64,000 nt of DNA, taken from positions 186,001 through 250,000 of the forward strand of contig NZ_JAMJWG010000009.1 of NCBI RefSeq assembly GCF_024435355.1, in the 5' to 3' direction. Below, one piece after another: positions 58,020 to 64,000 of the stretch. Every line of letters begins with the position of its first letter. Positions within the stretch are counted from its first letter, which is position 1. Below the pieces are notes generated by a model. That model saw only the letters and a list, made by a program, of their open reading frames with translations. It was not told the origin of the DNA and searched no databases. The position numbers and the translations under genes are program-made. Source of the DNA: Streptomyces odontomachi (GTDB taxonomy: Bacteria > Actinomycetota > Actinomycetes > Streptomycetales > Streptomycetaceae).

Positions 58020-60833
58020 GTGGAGACGATGGTGTGGTCGGGAACCTGGGTCGCCGAGCGACTGGGAATCGAACTCGTCGGCCGGGAAACCGGGCGCGAC
58101 GAGAGCGGATCGGCGGAAGGCACGCACGCGCATGGGGCCCGAGGTGCCGGAGGAGCCGGTGCGGCAGGCGTTGCGGAGGGGGGCGCGGCCGACCCCGGCG
58201 GTGCGGTGCGGCACGACGACGGCGGCGGCGACAGGCTGAAGGAACTGCTCGGGCTCGCCGTGCGACGCAACCCGAAGCGTGCCCACCTGCTCGTCTCCAA
58301 CGTGCTGGGCAAGCATGTGCCGCAGGACCCTCGTGTCGTCCGGCAGTACGGGTACGCGCTCGGGCTGCGCGTCCGCGCGCTGCTCGGCGACGACGAGGCG
58401 CGCCGCTCGGTCGTCCTCGGCTACGCCGAGACCGCCACGGGGCTCGGCCACTGCGTCGCCGACGGCGTGGGGCTCGCCCCGTACCTCCACTCCACCCGTC
58501 GCACGGTTCCCGGTGTGGCCGGCGCCGGCGGCTTCGAGGAGGCGCATTCGCACGCCACCTCGCATCTGCTGCTGCCCGAGGACCCGGCACTCCTTGCCGG
58601 TGACGGGCCGCTGGTACTCGTCGACGACGAGTTCTCCACCGGCAACACCGTGCTCAACACCATCCGCGCCCTGCACCAGAGCCACCCCCGGGCCCGGTAC
58701 GTGATCGTGGCCCTGGTCGACATGCGCTCCCCGGAGGACCGGGACCGGCTCGACGGGTTCGCGGCCGAGCTCGGCACCCGGGTCGACCTGATCGCCGCGG
58801 CCTCCGGGACCGTGCGCCTCCCCGAGGACGTCCTGGAGGCCGGGCGCGCTCTGGTGGCCCGGTACGAGTCCGTGCGGGGACCCGAGTCCGTGGGGGAACC
58901 CAGCTCCGTGCGGGAACCCGACTCCGTGCAGGCACACGTTGCCGACCCGGACCCGGGGCGGGCGACGGCTCCCGCGTGCCGCGTGACCAGGGTCGAGCTG
59001 GGATGGCCGTGTCGCATACCGGACGGCGGGCGGCACGGCTTCACCCCCGCGCACCGCACCGCACTGGACGCCGCACTGCCCGGCATGGCCGAACGCCTGA
59101 GCCACGCCCTGCACGCCGCTTTGGGCGACTCCACGCCGGCCGGCAGCGCGTCGGTCGGCACGGACGAGCGGCGCGCCAGACGCACCCGGGGTGGGACGCC
59201 CCGCGTCCTCGTCCTCGGCTTCGAGGAGCTGATGTACGCCCCGCTCCGGCTGGCCGTCGCCTTGCAGGAGCTCACCCATGCCGAGGTGCGCTTCTCGACC
59301 ACCACACGGTCCCCCGTGCTCGCCGTGGACGACCCCGGATACGCCATCCGCAGCCGTCTCGTCTTCCCCGCACACGACGATCCGGACGACGGGCCCGGCG
59401 AGCGCTATGCCTACAACGTCGCGGGAGCCGGCTTCGACGCGGTCGTGGCCGTGGTCGACTCGATGGCGGACACCCCCGCCCTGCACACCCCCGACGGACT
59501 GCTGGCCCAGCTCGCCCGGCACACCCCGCACGCCCTGCTCGCCGTCGTCCCGTCCTACGTCCCCGACCGGAAGCCCACCCCCGGACGGGCGTCCGAGCCC
59601 GGCCCGGCGCCGGCCGCGGAGCCCCGTCCTGCTTCCGCAAGGCCCGTGCCACTGCCCGAACCGCTGCGCGGCCCGCACTTCTCGTCGTACCCGCCGGACG
59701 AGGTGGGCTGGCTGCTCCAGGACCTGTCCGACGTGGCGCTCGAGGCCCCGACGGAGGAGCGCGAGGAGGCCATCCAGCACGGCGGTGCCCACTACGCCGA
59801 GTCGCTGCCCGTGGAGTACCAGCCGAGCGACACCTATCAGGCGCTGTTCCACCAGGCGCTGGAGACGTCTGCGTCGCGCATCGCCCGGGCCGTGGGGACC
59901 GTCACCGATCTCGTGCTCGCACAAGCCCCGCTCCGGCATCCCCGAGGGCAAGGGGGCGGGCGGCCCGTACTGGTATCCCTGGCGCGCGCCGGCACGCCCG
60001 TCGGCATTCTCATGCGCCGGTGGGCCCAGCAACGGCACGGCCTGGAACTGCCGCACTATGCCGTCTCCATCGTGCGCGGTCGCGGTATCGACACCAACGC
60101 GCTGCGCTGGCTGGCGGCCCACCATGATCCGGCCGATGTCGTCTTCGTCGACGGCTGGACCGGCAAGGGCGCCATCACCCGCGAACTCGCCCAGGCCCTG
60201 GCGGAGTTCGAGCGGGCCGAAGGGATCAGGTTCGAGCCGGACATCGCGGTCCTCGCGGATCCCGGTTCCTGCGTGCGTACCTATGGCACCAGGGAGGACT
60301 TCCTCATCCCCTCGGCCTGCCTGAACTCGACCGTCTCCGGCCTTGTCTCGCGCACCGTGCTCCGCGCCGACCTGGTCGGACCGGGGGACTTCCACGGCGC
60401 CAAGTACTACCGGGAGCTGGCGGACGCGGATGTGTCCCAGGCCTTTCTGGACACCGTATCCGCGCACTTCGACGACGCCGCCGACGCGGTGGACGCCCAG
60501 GTCAAGGAGGTGCTGTCCACCGAACGAGCCCCCACCTGGGACGGCTGGGCCGCCGTCGAGCGGATCAGCGAAACGTACGGCATCCATGACGTGAACCTCG
60601 TCAAGCCGGGCGTGGGTGAGGCCACTCGGGTCCTGCTGCGCCGCGTGCCCTGGAAGGTCCTGGCCCGTACCGGGGCCGGCGCCGACCTCGATCATGTGCG
60701 GCTGCTCGCGGAGCAACGAGGCGTCCCGGTCGAGGACGTCGACGACCTCCCTTACAACTGCGTCGGTCTGATCCACCCCCGTTTCACTCGCGGCGCCACC
60801 GGTGCCGACGGCCGGACGGTGGCCGGCTCATGA
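58020..60833 (+). CDS. PRTase-TRSP-StiP/PELOTA fusion protein of the Ter island
   Basis: A 937-aa protein that joins parts usually found as separate genes. Residues about 60-290 are a phosphoribosyltransferase-like domain (LLVSNVLGKHVPQDP, ETATGLGHCVA and the PRPP loop LVLVDDEFSTGNT). A Pro/Ser/Arg-poor linker leads to about 320-520, the TRSP-like region (TRVELGWPCRIPDGGRHG, LVLGFEELMYAPLRLA, AYNVAGAGFDAVV). Residues about 550-850 match StiP/PRTase_1 (FSSYPPDEVGWLLQDLSD, EYQPSDTYQALF, VSLARAGTPVGILMRRW, FVDGWTGKGAIT). Residues 860-930 look like a PELOTA-type RNA-binding domain. GTG 58020 and ATG 58029 are both possible starts. It overlaps the HAD gene by 4 bp. Confidence 0.85.
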   Translation: METMVWSGTWVAERLGIELVGRETGRDESGSAEGTHAHGARGAGGAGAAGVAEGGAADPGGAVRHDDGGGDRLKELLGLAVRRNPKRAHLLVSNVLGKHVPQDPRVVRQYGYALGLRVRALLGDDEARRSVVLGYAETATGLGHCVADGVGLAPYLHSTRRTVPGVAGAGGFEEAHSHATSHLLLPEDPALLAGDGPLVLVDDEFSTGNTVLNTIRALHQSHPRARYVIVALVDMRSPEDRDRLDGFAAELGTRVDLIAAASGTVRLPEDVLEAGRALVARYESVRGPESVGEPSSVREPDSVQAHVADPDPGRATAPACRVTRVELGWPCRIPDGGRHGFTPAHRTALDAALPGMAERLSHALHAALGDSTPAGSASVGTDERRARRTRGGTPRVLVLGFEELMYAPLRLAVALQELTHAEVRFSTTTRSPVLAVDDPGYAIRSRLVFPAHDDPDDGPGERYAYNVAGAGFDAVVAVVDSMADTPALHTPDGLLAQLARHTPHALLAVVPSYVPDRKPTPGRASEPGPAPAAEPRPASARPVPLPEPLRGPHFSSYPPDEVGWLLQDLSDVALEAPTEEREEAIQHGGAHYAESLPVEYQPSDTYQALFHQALETSASRIARAVGTVTDLVLAQAPLRHPRGQGGGRPVLVSLARAGTPVGILMRRWAQQRHGLELPHYAVSIVRGRGIDTNALRWLAAHHDPADVVFVDGWTGKGAITRELAQALAEFERAEGIRFEPDIAVLADPGSCVRTYGTREDFLIPSACLNSTVSGLVSRTVLRADLVGPGDFHGAKYYRELADADVSQAFLDTVSAHFDDAADAVDAQVKEVLSTERAPTWDGWAAVERISETYGIHDVNLVKPGVGEATRVLLRRVPWKVLARTGAGADLDHVRLLAEQRGVPVEDVDDLPYNCVGLIHPRFTRGATGADGRTVAGS

Positions 60834-61765
60834 CGTCTCCCGCGCGGCACACCGGACCCGTCGTGCCCGCTGGCCGCACCACCCTCGTCGCCAGCGACCT
60901 CGACCGCACCCTGATCTACTCGGCCGCCGCCCTGGACCTGCGCATGCCCGACGTCGATGCGCCGCGACTGCTCTGCGTCGAGGTGTACGAGGGCGCGCCG
61001 CTGTCGTACATGACCGAGGACGCGGCCGCCCTGCTCGCGGAGCTCGGTACCGCCGCCGTCTTCGTGCCCACCACGACCCGCACATGTCAGCAGTACGCCC
61101 GCATCCACCTCCCCGGCCCCGCTCCACGGTTCGCGATCTGCGCCAACGGGGGACAGCTGCTCGTCGACGGGGTCGCGGACCAAGTCTGGCGGCGGCAGGT
61201 CGACGCCAGGATCGCCGAGGAGTCCGCACCGCTCGACGAGATCCGTGCCCACCTGCTGCGCGTCGCCGAACCCGCCTGGCTGCTCAAGGAACGCGTTGCC
61301 GACGACCTGTTCGCCTATCTCGTCGTCGAACGGGCACGGCTTCCGCAGGATTGGATCAAGGAACTCGCCGCCTGGGCGGACCCGCGGGGCTGGACGGTCT
61401 CGTTGCAGGGCCGCAAGGTCTACGCCGTACCGAAGCCCCTGACGAAGAGCGCCGCCGTGCGGGAGGTCGCCCGGCGCACCGGCGCCGAGCTGCTCCTCGC
61501 GGCCGGTGACTCCCTGCTCGACTCCGACCTGCTGCTCGCCGCGGACCAGGCCTGGCGGCCGAGCCACGGCGAGCTGGCGGAGACCGGCTGGAACGCGCCA
61601 CAGCTCACCGTGCTTCCCGAGCGCGGCGTCACTGCGGGCGAGGCGATCCTGAGGAGCTTCTCAGCCGCGGCTGCACCGGCTCGGCGTGCGGCCGGATCAC
61701 AGATGACAGATGTCGGATCGCTGACGCCGGATCGCTGGCGTCGGATTACTGGCTCGGATCGCTGA
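60830..61765 (+). CDS. HAD-superfamily hydrolase of the Ter island
   Basis: A 311-aa phosphatase of the Cof-like HAD branch. Motif I is SDLDRTLI, motif II TTTRT, motif III lysine in KPLTKSAAV and motif IV GDSLLDSDLL. ATG 60830 overlaps the previous stop as ATGA, so the product is made together with the fusion protein. It probably dephosphorylates the metabolite made by the PRTase/lyase pair. The last 30 codons run into a degenerate GGATCGCTG repeat and may be a recent extension of the reading frame. Confidence 0.88.
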   Translation: MTSPARHTGPVVPAGRTTLVASDLDRTLIYSAAALDLRMPDVDAPRLLCVEVYEGAPLSYMTEDAAALLAELGTAAVFVPTTTRTCQQYARIHLPGPAPRFAICANGGQLLVDGVADQVWRRQVDARIAEESAPLDEIRAHLLRVAEPAWLLKERVADDLFAYLVVERARLPQDWIKELAAWADPRGWTVSLQGRKVYAVPKPLTKSAAVREVARRTGAELLLAAGDSLLDSDLLLAADQAWRPSHGELAETGWNAPQLTVLPERGVTAGEAILRSFSAAAAPARRAAGSQMTDVGSLTPDRWRRITGSDR

Positions 61766-61851
61766 CACGGGATCGCTGGCGGAGGTGCCGGGTATTCACC
61801 AAGAGTGGCAACGGTCCTGCGCTGTCTCGGACGAGGGTGAGGAGGAAGGCC

Positions 61852-62538
61852 ATGACCCAGGACGACAAGACCTCGCCGCCCCATGGGTTCCAAGGCCCCA
61901 CGCTGGGACGAGGCCTGCCTCCCGACCCGGTGCAGCGCATGCTCGACGAGGTCACGCACACACCGCTTCCCCTGGTCGCCCTCCGAGAGACGGCTCAGGG
62001 AGTCGGCCCGTTGCTCGGCTTCCTGGTGCGCCTGACCGGGGCACGCAGGATCGTGGCGGCGGAGACGATCACGGAAGCGGCCATCCTGCCCATGGCAGCG
62101 GCACTGCCACCCGACGGGACCCTGCTGACCTGCGACGTTTCAGAGGAGCGTGCGGAACGCGCCCGCGTCGCCGGGCAGCAGGCCGGGGTAGCGGACCGCA
62201 TCGAGCTGCGCACCGGTCCCGTCGCGGAAACACTGCGCGACCTACCGGACACACCCCTCTACGACCTGGCGTACATAGCCGCCGACCGGGCCGGCACCAC
62301 CGCGTGCTGGGAAGCGCTGGTGCCCCGCATCCGCCAGGGTGGCCTGCTCGTGGTCGACCACGCGTTCCTCCACGAGTCCGACGGACCCGACGGACCCGAT
62401 GGACCCGACGCGCCGGACGGACTCAACGGGACCGGTGAGCCGGACAGGCCGGGCGACGAGCCCGTGGTGGACGACGAGCGGGTCGATGCGGTGGTGCTGG
62501 GGCTGGCGGCCGGGCTGACGCTGGCCCGCAAGGAGTAA
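61852..62538 (+). CDS. O-methyltransferase-like protein with degenerate SAM site
   Basis: A 228-aa protein of the class I methyltransferase fold of catechol/caffeoyl-CoA type: LVALRETAQGVGPLLGFLV at the N-terminus, LLTCDVSEERAERARVAGQQAG for the second strand, and YDLAYIAADR and GGLLVVDHAFL further on. The glycine-rich motif I (normally EIGTFTGYS-like) reads AAETITEAAI, lacking the glycines, so SAM binding is uncertain. A run of DGPDGPDGPDAPDG is inserted near the C-terminus and derives from a short DNA repeat. ATG 61852 has GAGGAAGG upstream. Confidence 0.78.
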   Translation: MTQDDKTSPPHGFQGPTLGRGLPPDPVQRMLDEVTHTPLPLVALRETAQGVGPLLGFLVRLTGARRIVAAETITEAAILPMAAALPPDGTLLTCDVSEERAERARVAGQQAGVADRIELRTGPVAETLRDLPDTPLYDLAYIAADRAGTTACWEALVPRIRQGGLLVVDHAFLHESDGPDGPDGPDAPDGLNGTGEPDRPGDEPVVDDERVDAVVLGLAAGLTLARKE

Positions 62539-62604
62539 GCACCCGCCGCCGGAGGGTGGCACCCCTCGTAGGCGATTCACCGGCGGCGACGGGACGGCCG
62601 TCGA

Positions 62605-62820
62605 TCAGCCGCAGCAGCCCCCACCGCAGCAGCCGCCGCCCGCACCGCCCCCGCTGCTCGGCGCCGGAGCAGCGGTACCGCCGACGGCCACGGTCGACAG
62701 CAGCTTCACGGTGTCGTCATGACCGGCCGGGCAGGTGGCGGGGGCCGAGGACTCGGCCATCGGACGGCTCAACTCAAACGTGTCGCCGCAGCTGCGGCAC
62801 CGGTACTCGTAGCGAGGCAT
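62605..62820 (-). CDS. FmdB-family zinc-ribbon protein
   Basis: A 71-aa protein. The N-terminal MPRYEYRCRSCGDTFEL with a CxxC pair is the FmdB/CxxC regulatory-protein signature. The second metal pair is incomplete (ATCPAGHDD has Cys and His). The tail is glycine-rich and ends in GGGCCGGGCCG, two CysCys pairs. Its role is unknown; relatives are small regulatory proteins or metallochaperones. Confidence 0.88.
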   Translation of the reverse strand: MPRYEYRCRSCGDTFELSRPMAESSAPATCPAGHDDTVKLLSTVAVGGTAAPAPSSGGGAGGGCCGGGCCG

Positions 62821-62867
62821 GGGCCCAGGGTAGCGGGCAGGGCCATGGTCAGGGCAGGGCCACTTGC

Positions 62868-62940
62868 GGGACCGGGGACCGGGGACTGGTGACTGGGGAC
62901 TTGTGACCGGGGACTGGCGACGGGGGCCGGTGACCGGGGC
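62868..62940. repeat. GGGGAC(C/T)GG(T/G)-type minisatellite
   Basis: About seven degenerate units of 9-11 bp (words such as GACCGGG, GACTGGT, GACTGGG, GACTTGT) lie in the non-coding gap between the FmdB gene and the sugar kinase gene. No function is visible. G-rich on the plus strand, it could form a quadruplex. Confidence 0.7.
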
Positions 62941-62955
62941 CGTGCGAGTCCACGG

Positions 62956-64000
62956 TCACCGGATGACCGTGCCCGGGGTGCTGCCGAGGAGACCCAGTTC
63001 CGCGCGGGTGGGGGCACCCTCCCAGTCGCCGGCGGAGGCGACGGCGAAGGCGCCCGTGGTCACGGCGCGGTCGAGACACGCGGTGGTGTCCTCGCCGTCC
63101 AGGAGACCGGAGAGATAGCCCGCGACAAAGGCATCACCGGCACCGACCGTGTCCACCGCCCGTACCGAACGGGCCGGGAGACGGACAGCGCCGTGGGAGG
63201 TGTGGCAGACCGCCCCGTCGGCGCCCAGCTTGACCACGACCTGGTCGATCCCCTGAGCGAGAAGGAACTCGGCCTGTTCGGCGGCTTCGCCGAGCCCACC
63301 GGGGGTGCCGCTCCCCGGACCGGTGCCGGAGCTGTCCGCCGTCGCACCGGCGGCTGCCGGTTCCGTAGGCGCGTGACGTGCGTCCGGTGGCAGACACAAC
63401 GGCAGCTCGTCCTCCGAGGCGATGAGCACATCGACATGGGGAACGAACGAGCGCAGCACCGCACCGGCCGCCTCGGCGCTCCACAGCCGGGCGCGGAAAT
63501 TGACATCCAGGCAGATCAGGGAGCGATGGGCGCGCGCGAGTTCCAGGGCGCGCCGGGTCGCGGCCAGGGCGGAGGGGCTGAGTGCCGGGGTGATGCCGGT
63601 CAGATGGAGCACCCGTGGGGCGCGCTGCGCGAAGGCCTGCTCGATGGTGTCCGGAGCGAGCCGGGAACCCGCGGAACCCGCGCGGTAGTAATGCACCCGC
63701 GTCACCTCGGGCAGCCGGGGCTCGAAGAGGATCAGCCCGGTCGGGGCCTGCGGATCGTGCAACGCACCGGACACGTCGACGCCTTCGGCGCGCAGCGTCC
63801 GCAGCACCAGTTCGCCGGCCTCGTCGTCGCCGACCGCGCCGGCCCAGCGGACGGCATGGCCGAGCCGGGCCAGGCCGATGGCCACGTTCGACTCGGCCCC
63901 GGCGATGGAGACCTGCATCGCTCCGCCGAGTTTGAGCGGACCGCTGCCGCGCAGGGCGACCATGGTCTCGCCGAAGGTGAGGACATCACCCGCCGCGACC
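62956..64000 (-). CDS. PfkB-family sugar kinase, 2-keto-3-deoxygluconate kinase-like (5' end outside window)
   Basis: A ribokinase-fold kinase; 348 codons are visible and the frame runs off the right edge, as shown by the in-frame residues DVLTFGETMVAL before the first ATG inside the window. The C-terminal PfkB signature DTVGAGDAFVAGYL is complete with the catalytic Asp. The N-terminal AGAESNVAIGLARLG is the sugar-binding region. A Ser/Gly/Thr/Ala-rich insertion (residues about 205-230) lies on the surface. KDG kinases and related ketose or aldonate kinases look like this. Confidence 0.92.
   Translation of the reverse strand, partial: VAAGDVLTFGETMVALRGSGPLKLGGAMQVSIAGAESNVAIGLARLGHAVRWAGAVGDDEAGELVLRTLRAEGVDVSGALHDPQAPTGLILFEPRLPEVTRVHYYRAGSAGSRLAPDTIEQAFAQRAPRVLHLTGITPALSPSALAATRRALELARAHRSLICLDVNFRARLWSAEAAGAVLRSFVPHVDVLIASEDELPLCLPPDARHAPTEPAAAGATADSSGTGPGSGTPGGLGEAAEQAEFLLAQGIDQVVVKLGADGAVCHTSHGAVRLPARSVRAVDTVGAGDAFVAGYLSGLLDGEDTTACLDRAVTTGAFAVASAGDWEGAPTRAELGLLGSTPGTVIR

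Noticed and set aside
57792..60776. Open frame of 994 codons opposite the PRTase fusion gene
   Set aside because: The plus strand encodes recognisable PRTase, TRSP and StiP motifs; the opposite frame is featureless.

Overview
The window is a piece of a high-GC Gram-positive chromosome, almost certainly a Streptomyces. Codon third positions are nearly all G or C, GTG starts are common, several mRNAs look leaderless, and the gene order around fasR-fabD-fabH-acpP-fabF, aceE, ahpE and the TerD genes is the one I remember from the Streptomyces coelicolor core (roughly SCO2361-SCO2406, from memory). It is mostly conserved core sequence. I see no rRNA, tRNA, CRISPR array, insertion sequence or prophage.

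Layout: (1) 1-7.6 kb, minus strand, a sugar/sugar-acid module: enolase-superfamily dehydratase, zinc alcohol dehydrogenase, a TIM-barrel-like protein of unknown function, and a ChvE/MmsA/MmsB-type ABC importer whose permease runs off the left edge. (2) 8-16 kb, mixed genes: zinc-ribbon membrane protein, MarR regulator with a divergent NADP-dependent oxidoreductase, serine hydrolase, EI24 membrane protein, a peptide deformylase, and a TauD-type dioxygenase preceded by a cysteine-containing short ORF. (3) 16.2-22.4 kb, a tightly coupled four-gene signalling cassette: unknown protein, non-RD kinase with TPR and WD40 repeats, Sel1/TPR protein, and an FHA/zinc-ribbon kinase. (4) 22.5-30.2 kb, oxidoreductase, TetR, GH3 glycosidase, membrane protein, aldose epimerase and a secreted SGNH hydrolase. 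(5) 30.7-36.6 kb, the type II fatty acid synthase operon with its PucR-type activator and a DUF3145-like gene. (6) 36.6-46.7 kb, pirin, serine hydrolase, a tandem repeat array, GNAT, a MerR/aldo-keto reductase pair, DUF4429, an alpha/beta hydrolase, a TetR/MFS pair and an I36-type inhibitor. (7) 47-52 kb, aceE with divergent DUF3052 and ahpE. (8) 52-61.8 kb, a Ter (tellurium/stress) island with three TerD proteins, a DUF475 membrane protein, a TerA-like protein, an HpcH/HpaI lyase, a large PRTase-TRSP-StiP fusion and a HAD phosphatase. (9) 61.8-64 kb, a methyltransferase-like protein, an FmdB zinc ribbon and a PfkB sugar kinase that runs off the right edge.

The most interesting parts are the four-gene kinase cassette, because of its unusual architectures and atypical catalytic loops, and the Ter island, where enzymes usually encoded separately form one polypeptide. 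Several regulatory palindromes sit exactly where their neighbouring regulators would act (MarR, MerR, two TetR, FasR). Two related Streptomyces-type intergenic repeats (a 41-bp-arm inverted repeat and a 200-bp tandem array) occur near 31.3 and 38.4 kb. Start codons and palindromes were worked out by eye. Family calls rest on motif recognition, not database searches.
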